Of a stretch of DNA of 64,000 nucleotides, positions 10,079-19,576 are shown one piece after another (position 1 is the first letter of the stretch; each line of letters starts with the position of its first letter). The position numbers and the translations under genes were made by a program. The notes beneath the pieces were generated by a model. The model was not told the origin of the DNA. It did no database searches and saw nothing but the letters and a program-made list of their open reading frames with translations. This stretch comes from JAHRVQ01 sp963976815 (GTDB lineage: Bacteria; Pseudomonadota; Gammaproteobacteria; Pseudomonadales; Azotimanducaceae): the NCBI GenBank assembly GCA_963976815.1, contig CAXBLU010000002.1:248001-312000 (forward strand), written 5' to 3'.

Positions 10079-11449
10079 GTGACCAGGACTAAGTTGGGTC
10101 TTGTCGCAGAGATTCGCCGCCTGTTCCATATTGCACTGCCGCTGATGGGTGCTCAGCTCGCCCAAATGGGTATGGGCGTCAGCGATGCCATTATGGCGGG
10201 CCAATATAGTTCAGCGGATCTCGCCGGCGTTGCCCTGGGCGGCAGTTTACTCTGGCCGACGATGCTCCTGATGATGGGGCTAATTCAGGCAGTAACCCCG
10301 GTAGTTGCCCAGTTAAATGGTGCGCGAAACTATCCGGAGATTGGTGAGGTTATTCGGCAGGGGTTGTGGATGGCGCTGCTGGGGGGCGTTGTTGGTGTGC
10401 TGATTTTGAACAATATTGGCCCCGTATATCAGCTGTTAGGGGTTGATCCTGTCGCAACACAAATTTCAATACCCTACCTTGCAATGGCGTCGCTTGGGTT
10501 TCCAGCCTTGATGTGTTTTTTTTGTTTACGGTTTTTGGCGGACGGTATGGGGTTTACACGGCCTGCCATGTTTATTGCAATGATTGCTTTGTGTTTAAAA
10601 ATCCCCCTCAACTATGTGCTGATCTATGGCAAGTTTGGCCTGCCGGAAATGGGCGGCGTTGGCTGTGGACTTGCGAACGGTATTATCAATTGGTTTCAGC
10701 TGTTGGCGATTATCCTTGTGGTGTCGCGAAAGCGGTTCGACATAACGGGTTGGCGCAACAGGTTTGCGCTACCGGACTGGCGTAGAATTAAGCCCCTGTT
10801 GATTATTGGCTTGCCTATTGGGGCGTCGATTTTTGCTGAAGTTGGGTTGTTTTCTTTTACTACCTTGCTGCTTGGTCGCTTAGGCGCGGATACGGTATCG
10901 GCCCATAATATTGCGATGAACATGAATGGTGTGCTGTTTATGCCGGCGATGGCCCTTGGTATGGCGGCGACAATCAGGATCGGATTTAGGGTTGGCGCAA
11001 CGGAAATCCGCGAGGCTAGAACCACCGCAGCCCTGGCGATTGCAACCACCATTATTGTTGCGCTGTGCGGCTCTGTGTTTATTTACTTTGCTCGCTTCGA
11101 CCTGGTTAAGCTCTATACCCTGGATATGGATGTGGCGAATCAGGCAAGCACTTTGCTGCTCTTTGTTTCATTCTTTTTGATCTTTGATGCCATACAGTCC
11201 ACGGCTGCCGGCGCCCTGCGAGGATTTAAAGATACTAGAGTGCCCATGTGGATTGCGCTCTTTAGCTTCTGGGTAATTGGCTTGCCGTTAGAATGCATAC
11301 TGGGTTTCGGCTGGATTGGAGAGCCTATGGGTGTTTACGGCTTCTGGATAGGACTTGCAATAGGTGTCGGCACCGCAGCGATGCTGCTATCGATTCGGCT
11401 CTGGCGAACGAGTGGAAATCGACAACTGATTGAACAACTCGCCCGCTAG
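10079..11449 (+). CDS. MATE family efflux transporter (NorM-like)
   Basis: A 456-residue polytopic membrane protein with about 12 transmembrane helices and the two-fold MATE repeat. The N-terminus has the typical IALPLMGAQLAQMGMGVSD-like pattern and AGAL-RGFKDTRVPM in the second half. MATE proteins export cationic drugs and metabolites using a sodium or proton gradient. The start is GTG; no in-frame ATG lies near it. It converges with the acyl-CoA dehydrogenase gene, 12 bases away. It is one of two MATE genes in the window. Confidence 0.9.
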   Translation: MTRTKLGLVAEIRRLFHIALPLMGAQLAQMGMGVSDAIMAGQYSSADLAGVALGGSLLWPTMLLMMGLIQAVTPVVAQLNGARNYPEIGEVIRQGLWMALLGGVVGVLILNNIGPVYQLLGVDPVATQISIPYLAMASLGFPALMCFFCLRFLADGMGFTRPAMFIAMIALCLKIPLNYVLIYGKFGLPEMGGVGCGLANGIINWFQLLAIILVVSRKRFDITGWRNRFALPDWRRIKPLLIIGLPIGASIFAEVGLFSFTTLLLGRLGADTVSAHNIAMNMNGVLFMPAMALGMAATIRIGFRVGATEIREARTTAALAIATTIIVALCGSVFIYFARFDLVKLYTLDMDVANQASTLLLFVSFFLIFDAIQSTAAGALRGFKDTRVPMWIALFSFWVIGLPLECILGFGWIGEPMGVYGFWIGLAIGVGTAAMLLSIRLWRTSGNRQLIEQLAR

Positions 11450-11461
11450 AAACAGGTTATC

Positions 11462-13240
11462 CTAACGGTCGAAGAAGTCGTTCCCTACTAGAACAATGTC
11501 CCGCTTGTCACTCGCCATCGCCGAGGCAAAATAGGCATGAGACCTGGGGAGTACGTGATTTGCGTAGAAGCTAGCCGTCACAATTTTCTTGCGGTAAAAG
11601 TCCTCGGTGTTTGACCGATCACAGGCGATAACTGCAGAGCGGCCTAGCAGCCAGCCGGCGATGCAGGTCCCGGTGCCCATCAAGAAATTATAGGCAGCAG
11701 CCCCCGCCAGAGAGTCATCCTGTGCCTGGTGTTTCAATATCCATTCGAGGGCGACTGCCAATGCTTGTATTGCCTGTTCCAGGTCTGTGGCTATTTTTGT
11801 TAGCTGCGGTACCTGACTGAGCTTGTTGTTATCCCTGCGCATTTCTGCGATGAGATTATTCAATTCACTGCCTTGATCTCGAATGACTTTACGTCCGATC
11901 AAATCATTTGCCTGGATGCCTGTGGTGCCTTCATAGATGGTTGTGATTCTCGCATCCCGCATAAATTGCGCGGCGCCGGTTTCTTCGATATAGCCCATGC
12001 CACCATGTATTTGTACCCCAAGGGTGGTGACTTCTTGAGACACTTCCGTCGACCAGGCTTTTGCGATAGGTGTGAGTAATTCGCCCCGCAGCAGTGATGA
12101 GCTTTTGGTATTGTCATCATCGGCATGGTGGGCCATATCAAATGCAGCGGCAGTGACATAACAAAGCGCCCTGGAACCTTCCGTTAGCGCCCGCATTAAC
12201 ATTAACATTCGTTGCACGTCAGGGTGATCGATAATCGCGCCATTAGACGTGGCTGTGACGGAGCCTTGAATACGTTCCGAGGCATATTGAACGGATTGCT
12301 GATAAGCGCGGTCAGCCAGCGCAACACCCTGCACACCGACATTAATTCGAGCGTGATTCATCATGGTGAACATGTAGGACAAGCCCATGTTTTCTTCACC
12401 AATCAAGTAACCAATAGCACCGTCGCTTTTGCTGCCATAGGTCATGATGCAGGTGGGACTGCCATGGATACCAATTTTATGTTCAACGGCAGTGGGGTAA
12501 ACATCATTTCTATCGGAAAGAGACCCGGCGTCGGTGACGAGAAACTTCGGTACCAAAAATAGTGAAATGCCTTTGACACCCTCCGGCGCATTCTCCGCCC
12601 GGGCAAGGACCAGGTGAATAATGTTGTCCGTCATATTGTGATCGCCCCAGGTAATAAATATCTTGGTGCCCTGGATGCGATACACATCGCCGTCTTTTTT
12701 TGCTTTGGTTTTGATGGCAGCAAGATCCGAACCAGCCTGGGGTTCTGTCAGGTTCATTGTGCCAGTCCACTCACCGCTGATCATTTTTTCGAGGTATTGA
12801 TCCCGTAAGTTATTGCTCGCATGGGATTGAACTGCCTCGATTGCACCCTGGCTAAGCATAGGGCACAGGGCAAAACTGACATTCGCAGCGGACCACATTT
12901 CCATCGTTGCGATACCAACAGCCTCCGGCAGGCCCATGCCTCCGTAATTCTGATTGCAGGGCAAGGTTGTCCAACCGGCGTCGGTAAACTGTTGATAGGC
13001 TTCAGCGAAGCCGCTCGCTTCCCGCACCTGCTCTCCGACAATTTTGGTGCCAATCAGATCCCCGACCTTATTTAAGGGGGCGAGTACACCGCTTGCAAAT
13101 TTTGCTGCTTCATCGAGCACACTATTGATAACCTCAGGGCTGCTATCGATAAAGGCTTTCTGGTCGCAAATTTTGGCGAGATCCGCGAGTTCGTTCAGGA
13201 CAAAATTCATATCCTGAGTAGGGGCCTTATAGTCGCTCAT
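11462..13240 (-). CDS. acyl-CoA dehydrogenase, long form with extra C-terminal domain
   Basis: A 592-residue protein, about 200 residues longer than classical acyl-CoA dehydrogenases. The opening pattern, with the core beginning near residue 40, and the extra C-terminal helical domain fit the FadE5/very-long-chain-like group. LTEPQAGSDL and GTKIFITWGDH are visible in the middle domain, and GVQIHGGMGYIEETGA in the flavin-binding C-domain. It would catalyse the first step of beta-oxidation with a long-chain preference inferred from family membership. It stands alone, 24 bases upstream of the TPM-domain gene on the same strand. Confidence 0.9.
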   Translation of the reverse strand: MSDYKAPTQDMNFVLNELADLAKICDQKAFIDSSPEVINSVLDEAAKFASGVLAPLNKVGDLIGTKIVGEQVREASGFAEAYQQFTDAGWTTLPCNQNYGGMGLPEAVGIATMEMWSAANVSFALCPMLSQGAIEAVQSHASNNLRDQYLEKMISGEWTGTMNLTEPQAGSDLAAIKTKAKKDGDVYRIQGTKIFITWGDHNMTDNIIHLVLARAENAPEGVKGISLFLVPKFLVTDAGSLSDRNDVYPTAVEHKIGIHGSPTCIMTYGSKSDGAIGYLIGEENMGLSYMFTMMNHARINVGVQGVALADRAYQQSVQYASERIQGSVTATSNGAIIDHPDVQRMLMLMRALTEGSRALCYVTAAAFDMAHHADDDNTKSSSLLRGELLTPIAKAWSTEVSQEVTTLGVQIHGGMGYIEETGAAQFMRDARITTIYEGTTGIQANDLIGRKVIRDQGSELNNLIAEMRRDNNKLSQVPQLTKIATDLEQAIQALAVALEWILKHQAQDDSLAGAAAYNFLMGTGTCIAGWLLGRSAVIACDRSNTEDFYRKKIVTASFYANHVLPRSHAYFASAMASDKRDIVLVGNDFFDR

Positions 13241-13263
13241 GGAAGGGATCCGTGTAAAAAGTC

Positions 13264-13878
13264 TTAAATTAAAATCATATGGTTGGGCAATTCATTGCGT
13301 TGATGCGTCGCCGGAACGTGCTCAACTAACAAAGTGCCGCAAGCGTCTATCGCCTCAAGAAAACCTTCTAGTGTTTGGCCCGCTTTTACCTGGCTAGAAA
13401 ATTTCTCAACGATGGCAGCGAACATCTCATCATCAATAAATTTGGCAACCCCGCGGTCGGCAATGATTTCAACATAGCGTTCGGTTTCTGAGACAAAAAT
13501 CAAAACCCCGGTTTCGCCTGCCGTGTGATGCAAATTGTTCTCTAGAAATTGTCTTCTTGCGAGGTTTGAAGCTCGCCAGTGTTTCACGCGCTTCGGGATA
13601 ATATGTCGGAGCAAAAATGGCATTCTCAGGATCAACGCGAAAAAGATAAACACGCCGGCCTGAATAATCAGAAGTTCACTTACCCCAAGCCAAAAGGGCA
13701 TGAACAACACAACGCCAGGGGAGATCATCGCTAACAATGCTGCCCAGAGTGTAGGGATGTAGTGATAGTCGTCCGATTGACCCGCGAGAACCGTGACCAG
13801 TTCTGCATCGGTCGACTGCTCAAGTTTCTCGATGGCACTGCTGACCTGTTGTACTTCAGTTTCTGATAAAAGAGCCAT
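13264..13878 (-). CDS. small TPM-domain membrane protein
   Basis: A 204-residue protein with a TPM fold resembling the second half of YgcG-type cassettes. Residues 1-25 are helical (LSETEVQQVSSAIEKLEQ), two adjacent membrane segments lie at about 35-80, and a soluble part follows with VLIFVSETERYVEIIADRG, a TPM hallmark. The start is the ATG whose first base overlaps the upstream gene's TAA. A longer in-frame extension upstream is Trp/Arg-rich and is only the antisense-like reading of the neighbour's glycine tail. It is third in the LemA-YgcG-TPM operon. Confidence 0.85.
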   Translation of the reverse strand: MALLSETEVQQVSSAIEKLEQSTDAELVTVLAGQSDDYHYIPTLWAALLAMISPGVVLFMPFWLGVSELLIIQAGVFIFFALILRMPFLLRHIIPKRVKHWRASNLARRQFLENNLHHTAGETGVLIFVSETERYVEIIADRGVAKFIDDEMFAAIVEKFSSQVKAGQTLEGFLEAIDACGTLLVEHVPATHQRNELPNHMILI

Positions 13879-14642
13879 TACCAACCTCCACTCGCACCGC
13901 CGCCGCCAAAGCTTCCGCCTCCGCCGCCGAATCCACCACCTCCTCCAAAGCCACCACTTCCCCCGAAGCCACCGCCACGACCACCGCGGCGATTGCTGTT
14001 GGATAGTGCGCTCAGGCCAATGAGGGCCCAGATACTTGATCGACCAAATAGGGAAGGGAAGACAAAAAACACAATCATGATAATCAAGAAGAACCAATTG
14101 TTTGGCGCACCTTGTTTATTATTCGAGCTGGTGCGCATCTTATATTCGCCCCCGAGTGCTTGAATGATAGAAACGGTACCAAGGTTGAATCCCTCGTCAA
14201 ACTGAGCGCGCTTAAAGCTTGGAGTAATCTGCGCATTTATGATGTTGCTGGCAATAGCATCGGTTAGTTCGCCTTCTAGACCGTAGCCCACTTCAATTCG
14301 GATTTTCCTTTCGCTTTTGCTGGCGATCAATAAGACACCATTATTCTTCTCCGATTGACCAATGCCCCAGTGCCGGCCGAGTAGATAGCCAAATTCCTCA
14401 ATGGCATAACCCTGTAGTTCTGGCACCGTCACCACCACTACCTGGTTGCCGGTTGCTCTTTCGTGCGCTTCACTTAAAGCTGAGATTTGGGTTTCTGTGC
14501 CGTTGCCGATCATACCGGCTGTATCCACAACCCTGCCGGTCAGTTTTGGGAAGTTGGGTTCAGCAAAAGCTGCGCTTGTGACCAGCAGCGCGGCGACTAG
14601 CATTGATCGAGCCAAGACGCTGAACACGAGGTTTACACGCAT
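13878..14642 (-). CDS. TPM domain-containing protein, YgcG family
   Basis: A 254-residue protein with a signal peptide (about 1-27, ending SAAFA), a TPM domain at about residues 30-175 (LTGRVVDTAGMIG, VVVVTVPELQGY, RKIRIEVGYGLEG), one transmembrane helix at about 182-205 and a C-terminal tail almost wholly glycine and phenylalanine, ending in Trp. The tail is usual for this family and may pass along the membrane face. Function is unsettled; the family is linked to membrane protein quality control and stress. Start and stop codons overlap by one base with both neighbours (TAATG). Confidence 0.9.
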   Translation of the reverse strand: MRVNLVFSVLARSMLVAALLVTSAAFAEPNFPKLTGRVVDTAGMIGNGTETQISALSEAHERATGNQVVVVTVPELQGYAIEEFGYLLGRHWGIGQSEKNNGVLLIASKSERKIRIEVGYGLEGELTDAIASNIINAQITPSFKRAQFDEGFNLGTVSIIQALGGEYKMRTSSNNKQGAPNNWFFLIIMIVFFVFPSLFGRSSIWALIGLSALSNSNRRGGRGGGFGGSGGFGGGGGFGGGGGSFGGGGASGGW

Positions 14643-15232
14643 TAGAATGAGACCTTAGGTGCCTGCTCTGCATTGGTTGCGGTAGCCTCATAGACTTCTC
14701 GAATTTCCATGTCACTGTACATAAATGAGTGCCACAGGCGCCCGGGGAAAGTGCGAATTTCGACGTTGTATTGCTGAACAGCAGCAATGTAGTCGCGACG
14801 GGACACCGCAATGCGATTCTCTGTACCTTCCAGTTGGGATTGCAACGCGAGAAAATTTTGGTTTGATTTCAGATCAGGGTAACGTTCTACAACAACCATC
14901 AATCGGCTCAATGCGCCCGAGAGTTGTTGTTGTGCCTGTTCGAATTGCTGTAGCTTCTCAGGGTCGTTAATCAGGTTTGAGTCAACCTGCATGGAAGACA
15001 CCTTTGAACGTGCTTCGGTTACCGCGAGTAACGTGTCCTGTTCCTGATTGGCGTAGCCTTTTACGGTTTCTACCAGATTAGGAATTAAGTCTGCGCGCCT
15101 TTGATATTGATTTTCAACCTGAGACCAGGATGCCTTAACTTTTTCATCGAAGGTCGGAATGTTATTAATACCACAACTGCTTAACAGTACAAGCAACGTG
15201 GATATTGTTGCGAATCGAGTGAAATTCAACAT
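14642..15232 (-). CDS. lemA: LemA family protein
   Basis: A 196-residue membrane-anchored protein. A lipoprotein-type N-terminus (LLVLLSSCG) gives a probable lipobox cysteine at residue 20. The core is long helical coiled coil with the LemA signatures NQYQRRADLIPNLVETVKGY and FPGRLWH. LemA is regularly found upstream of TPM proteins, as here. The function is not firmly known. It is the first gene of the three-gene operon. Confidence 0.92.
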   Translation of the reverse strand: MLNFTRFATISTLLVLLSSCGINNIPTFDEKVKASWSQVENQYQRRADLIPNLVETVKGYANQEQDTLLAVTEARSKVSSMQVDSNLINDPEKLQQFEQAQQQLSGALSRLMVVVERYPDLKSNQNFLALQSQLEGTENRIAVSRRDYIAAVQQYNVEIRTFPGRLWHSFMYSDMEIREVYEATATNAEQAPKVSF

Positions 15233-15327
15233 AGGAGCTGCCAGGAAACCGTATTGCTGCCTAGTTTACTTGATTTGAAAATTACTTCAGCTTTGTTATT
15301 GACCGAGCGACGTCAGTGCGATGGCGG

Positions 15328-16521
15328 CTATCTGTGTTTTTCCTGCCAGGGCCACAGAGAATTGAACTTCTTGCCGCTCAGGGTTGCACCCAACCAGGAG
15401 TTCTGTACAAGGTAGTGGTAGCTCACAAAACACACAGCGGCCGTACAGACCACAATGGCGAGAAACTTGATGAGCGCCGGCAATGCCAGTGGTAGAACTA
15501 ACCAGGCAATACAGCAGACAACCGGCATATGCAGCAGGTAAACCCAATAGGATGAGTTTGACACATAGAGTATCCACGGGGACTGGAAGTCGAGGTACTT
15601 TAAAAACAGCCCCATAAAGAAGTAAATCAGAGCCCAGGTGAGAAATGCATTGGCGATCACCGCCGGGCCATGAAACTGCTGGGTCTCTTCGGTGGCAAAA
15701 TCCATATGAGTGAAATACATCGCCAGGGGAAAAAGTAGCAATGACGCGGCTGCAAACCAGCCTAGATAATTGCGGAAAGTATCTAAGATGCCTCTGTGGG
15801 AGTGAAACAAATATCCCAAAAAGAAGAAGGAGCCATAATAGAGCAAGCTTGGTGGGTGAGGCTTTATAAAAATAAACCCTTCGAACAGTACACCGCCCCT
15901 GAAGAACCAGAGGGTGAATACTGTATAGGCGCCGAGTAGCGCGCAAAACAGCGGTGATGTCACGATTCGACCCAGATTAAGTTTGGTTGTCCAGCGACTA
16001 ACAATAAAACAAAGTGGAATTAGCAGGTAGAAATAGAGCAGATAATAAAGAAACCACAGGTGCCCGAGGCTCGGCTGATCCGTCGGCATGCCCGCTGCAT
16101 TCATTTCTGTAGAAATGATTTTAAGCTGGGATTCGGTAATCAGGAACTGCTGTGTACCGAATCGGGCGCTTGCCATAAATGACACCATAAATACCAACGT
16201 CAAAGGCAGGATGGTGACTATTGCAAGGAGTAACGGTACTAAAATTCGTTGCAGCCGATTGATATAGGTGCCCCGGAATGATCGTTTGCCCACCAAAAGA
16301 GATGTAAAGAAGCCCGCCAAGACAAAAAATAACGGCATTCTGAAACTGTGAATAAAATGCATGATGATATCAAACAGGTAGGATCTGGAATCATCCAGTG
16401 GCATAGGAAGTCCGCCGGGTGGCTCCGTGACATACCACTGGCTCGCGTGGAGCACAATGCCTAACATCATCATGATGCCGCGGAGGGCATCAAGGGAATA
16501 ATAGCGTCGATTGTCCTGCAT
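15328..16521 (-). CDS. membrane acyltransferase, family 3 (OafA/MdoC-like)
   Basis: A 397-residue protein with about ten transmembrane helices. The N-terminus YYSLDALRGIMMMLGIVLHA carries the Arg and His residues conserved in acyltransferase-3 enzymes, which transfer acetyl or succinyl groups to glucans, lipopolysaccharide or secreted sugars. The spacing of 95 bases from lemA suggests separate transcription. The acceptor substrate is unknown. A long reading frame in another phase over its 3' half is a shadow and was discarded. Confidence 0.88.
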   Translation of the reverse strand: MQDNRRYYSLDALRGIMMMLGIVLHASQWYVTEPPGGLPMPLDDSRSYLFDIIMHFIHSFRMPLFFVLAGFFTSLLVGKRSFRGTYINRLQRILVPLLLAIVTILPLTLVFMVSFMASARFGTQQFLITESQLKIISTEMNAAGMPTDQPSLGHLWFLYYLLYFYLLIPLCFIVSRWTTKLNLGRIVTSPLFCALLGAYTVFTLWFFRGGVLFEGFIFIKPHPPSLLYYGSFFFLGYLFHSHRGILDTFRNYLGWFAAASLLLFPLAMYFTHMDFATEETQQFHGPAVIANAFLTWALIYFFMGLFLKYLDFQSPWILYVSNSSYWVYLLHMPVVCCIAWLVLPLALPALIKFLAIVVCTAAVCFVSYHYLVQNSWLGATLSGKKFNSLWPWQEKHR

Positions 16522-16608
16522 ATTGTTTTTCTTATTTGCCGACTATTATGAGTGTATCACCCAGGCCATCCTGTCCAAATAGATAGTCGTTCGAATAAAT
16601 AGCTGGTC

Positions 16609-17727
16609 CTAGCTAACTTCAGCGAGAATTAGCGGCGCTAACAATGTTCGTTGATGGGTTTCGTCGCCGAATTGATGCTGACACCACAATGCACGGCGTA
16701 GGTAGAGCTGCGCGTCGCACTCGTAGGTGAAGCCGAACCCGCCGTGAAATTGGATGGCTCTATCTCCAGCGAATGCAAAGCCTTCACTGGAGACAGCTTT
16801 TGCCGAGCGTATTGCAAGTCGTGTCTGATCTCGATCTCCTGACTCCAGCATTGTAGCGGCGTGGTAAACATGGGAGCGACTGGCCTCGAGGCCAATCAGG
16901 ATATCTACCGTTGGGTGTTTCAATGCCTGATAACTACCGATATATCGATCGAATTGTTTTCGTGTTTTTAGGTACTCAACGATCAGCTCAAGTGTGCTAG
17001 CGTGCCCGCCAGCCATTTCAGCTGATAGGAGCAGCATTGCGGCTAGCTCAACTTCTTCTAAATCAATCTCTCCTAGGAGATTAGAAACAGGTACCTGAAT
17101 ACCGTCCAACTCTAGTCGAAAGCTACGACGGGTCTCGTCAATGACGGTTTCCCGCTGGAGTCCATTGGTGTTGATGGCGGAGGCTTCGAGCAGTACTAAT
17201 TGGGGCTTACTATCTAACGTCACAGCAACAATAATAAAGTCTGCGATGTTAGCGTCCTCGACAAAAACTTTGCTGCCGGAAAGTTTTAGTCTGTCGCCAT
17301 CAATACTTGCGCGGCAGGTAGTGGCGTTAAGGTCCCAGCTTCCGCCCGGCTCCATGAGTGCCATGGTGCCGATTGCACCGGAGACCAGCTTAGGTAACCA
17401 GTTGGATTTCAATACTTCATTGTCCGATAGTGACAGCGTGTGGGCTGAAATTGAGGACCAGATAAGCGGAGAGGGCATAAGTTGTCGCCCCATGGATTCA
17501 ACTATCGGTACCAGATGACTAAACCCAAGACCTAGACCACCGTGTTCTTCAGGGATGGCGATACCTGTCCAGCCAAGTTCGGCTATTGATCGCCAAACAG
17601 ATTCCGGTATGGCGCGGTCTTCGTCTAATCTTGCCCGAACTAGATCAATTGGAGATTCGCTCTTCGCAAATTCGCGCGCCGAATCTAACAACATGGATTG
17701 TTCTTCAGAAAAATTTATATCGCTCAT
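16609..17727 (-). CDS. acyl-CoA dehydrogenase subunit (probable beta-type partner)
   Basis: A 372-residue acyl-CoA dehydrogenase. It starts MSDINFSEEQSMLLDSARE, a standard N-terminus, preceded by a GAGAGAG ribosome site. An ATG-less extension of 14 residues further upstream is less likely. The C-terminus has FHGGFGFTYECDAQLYLRRA, the pattern seen in the partner subunit of heteromeric enzymes. Together with the adjacent gene, 47 bases upstream, it may form the alpha2beta2 type known for steroid-side-chain acyl-CoA dehydrogenases. That pairing is inference from gene order and length. Confidence 0.88.
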   Translation of the reverse strand: MSDINFSEEQSMLLDSAREFAKSESPIDLVRARLDEDRAIPESVWRSIAELGWTGIAIPEEHGGLGLGFSHLVPIVESMGRQLMPSPLIWSSISAHTLSLSDNEVLKSNWLPKLVSGAIGTMALMEPGGSWDLNATTCRASIDGDRLKLSGSKVFVEDANIADFIIVAVTLDSKPQLVLLEASAINTNGLQRETVIDETRRSFRLELDGIQVPVSNLLGEIDLEEVELAAMLLLSAEMAGGHASTLELIVEYLKTRKQFDRYIGSYQALKHPTVDILIGLEASRSHVYHAATMLESGDRDQTRLAIRSAKAVSSEGFAFAGDRAIQFHGGFGFTYECDAQLYLRRALWCQHQFGDETHQRTLLAPLILAEVS

Positions 17728-17774
17728 GTCTATTGTGCTCTCTCTTTTTTGGCTCTTCGGCTCATTCAACCTGT

Positions 17775-18977
17775 TTAGCTCTTTGGTAATCCGAGGACTC
17801 GCTCACCAATAATATTGGCCTGGATCTGGGAGGTGCCACCGCCGATGGTTGCGGAGAATGAATTGAAATAAAGTCGCTGCCATTTGCCGCCGTCTACGGC
17901 ATCACTCGACACAAATCGGGCGCCATCTGCGCCCTGTAAATTAATGGCAAATTGGCAGAAGCGCCGTTTTAACTCGGTACTTCGAAGCTTTCCCGACATG
18001 GCAACAGCGCCCTGGTAATCCGAGGCGAGGGCGGGGATTTTGGAGCGTTGATTCATCAGGTTGTTGCTCTTGGCTTCAATCAGTAACTGAATCATTTCGT
18101 CACGAATTAAAGGATCTTCCAGTGCAGGTTTGCCGTTGCGCATGGAGCGCCGAGCGAGTTCTAAAACATCGTTAACATTGACATCCATCATGGCAATTCC
18201 GCCGGCCTGACCGCCCACGTTCCCGCGCTCAAACATTAATGTTGCCATAGCAACCGGCCAACCTTCGCCTTCAGCGCCCATCAGGCAATCGGCGGGAATT
18301 CGGGCATTGTCAAAGAAGGTCTGGCAGAAGCCAAATTCGCTGGTGAGCTTTTTTATTGGCTGCGGTGTCACACCTGGTACTTTCATAGGCGCCAGGAAGA
18401 AACTGAGTCCCGCATACTTGTTGGGTCCCTCGTTAGAGGTTCGTGCTAACAGGATCATATACTTGGCATAGGTGCCGAGACTGGTCCAGATCTTAGAACC
18501 ATTAATCACATACTCGTCACCATCTTTAACGGCTTTGATTTGTGCGTTACCCAGATCCGATCCATGGTCCGGTTCCGAGAATCCCTGGGCCCAAATATCT
18601 TCAGCGTTTAATATGCCTTTGATGTATTTCTGTTTTTCCGCCTCGGTACCGCGCTGAAGTATTAACGGCCCTGCCCAATTAAGGCCAATTGTGTTGGTCA
18701 TAAATGGCACCCGTTGTCGAGCCATCTCCTGGGTCACAATGTCCTGGAATATTTGTGCTTTACCGCCGCCGCCGTAGGCTTCTGGCCAGGCCATACCCAG
18801 ATAACCTGCTTCATAGACTTTTTGTTGCCAGTTCCTTAAGTATTCAAACTGCTGGTCTGTACCGACTTCCATAAAAGATTCTGGCAGTAGAAAACCGGGG
18901 TCGCCGGGATTGTTCTCGGTGAGCCAGGCGGACACCTCCTGTCTAAATTCATCAAGCTCTTGTTGGGTAACCGACAT
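17775..18977 (-). CDS. acyl-CoA dehydrogenase subunit (probable alpha-type partner)
   Basis: A 400-residue acyl-CoA dehydrogenase. SEPDHGSDLGN, NGSKIWTSLG and the C-terminal TIGGGTSQIQANIIGERVLG are textbook motifs. The ATG giving MSVTQQELDEFRQEVSAWL is preferred; a GTG 45 bases upstream is in frame but yields an atypical leader. It is the first intact gene of a minus-strand pair with a second acyl-CoA dehydrogenase. Immediately upstream lies a decayed SCP-x-type thiolase, the combination seen in the igr region of actinobacterial cholesterol degradation (fadE28-fadE29-ltp2). Confidence 0.9.
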   Translation of the reverse strand: MSVTQQELDEFRQEVSAWLTENNPGDPGFLLPESFMEVGTDQQFEYLRNWQQKVYEAGYLGMAWPEAYGGGGKAQIFQDIVTQEMARQRVPFMTNTIGLNWAGPLILQRGTEAEKQKYIKGILNAEDIWAQGFSEPDHGSDLGNAQIKAVKDGDEYVINGSKIWTSLGTYAKYMILLARTSNEGPNKYAGLSFFLAPMKVPGVTPQPIKKLTSEFGFCQTFFDNARIPADCLMGAEGEGWPVAMATLMFERGNVGGQAGGIAMMDVNVNDVLELARRSMRNGKPALEDPLIRDEMIQLLIEAKSNNLMNQRSKIPALASDYQGAVAMSGKLRSTELKRRFCQFAINLQGADGARFVSSDAVDGGKWQRLYFNSFSATIGGGTSQIQANIIGERVLGLPKS

Positions 18978-19065
18978 GAATAAGTCTCCAAATATTGATT
19001 CGAAAGGAACGGTACCCGGCACGGCAAAACTTCATGCCGGATACAATGGATGCGAAAATTTGCCG

Positions 19066-19302
19066 CTAGTCTTTGCTGTAGAGTGTCTCGACGTACGCGC
19101 CATCGGGGCCTGAGTTGTGCTGTAACCCATGCTTTGCGGCTGTTTGTCGATTCTGAGTATCGCCTCGAAGTTGTCGGACAAGCTCTGTGCACTGGGCTTA
19201 TCCGGCTTCGCAGGTCAGCAGTTCATTTGCTGACAAACGGTCGGGTAGTTCAACCATTTGAAGGTCTTCAGGTCCGTGACCGGCGACTTTAACTCTGCTC
19301 AT
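19066..19302 (-). pseudogene. decayed SCP-x/Ltp-type thiolase C-terminal fragment
   Basis: Reading this stretch on the minus strand gives a short piece with GPEDLQMVELPDRLSANELL, then an in-frame TAA, then AQCTELVRQLRGD and GLQHNSGPDGAYVETLY to a TAG. The pieces match, in order and in one frame, the C-terminal part of SCP-x/lipid-transfer thiolases, where the family has VELHDCF-NELLTYEALG and later LAQCAEL, QLRGE and ALQHNLG-GG-VVTLY. The block carrying the GHPLGATG motif is missing (about 45 residues), the catalytic HDC reads PDR, and no N-terminal two thirds can be found. I infer a dead gene that once headed the dehydrogenase operon. Confidence 0.72.
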
Positions 19303-19576
19303 TCGAGGCTCCCTCTTTCCTGGCACTTAACTTGGCGATTGGATGGCTAGATGCTGCGGCACAATATACGAGGCTGGCTGTTGCGTCGCAAGGAAGCTGC
19401 CGACTCTGCTCAAAACTAGCTCCCCTGGCGCTAGATTTTTATCTAAAACCATAGGCTGTACCAATATAGACCTCCGATAACGGTTTTGTACCGCCCATTG
19501 CCATTTTGTCTCAAGCAGCTTTTTTGAGGACGGGATCCTTGTATGCTCAATCCAACCAAAACATAAGGAATACCGT

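Noticed and set aside
13879..14097. 73-residue N-terminal extension of the small TPM protein
   Set aside because: It is Trp/Arg-rich because it reads the neighbour's glycine-codon tail in another phase; the ATG at 13878 with TAATG overlap fits the operon.
15296..15946. 216-residue minus-strand reading frame
   Set aside because: It is another-phase shadow of the membrane acyltransferase gene, with no family motif and unlikely composition.
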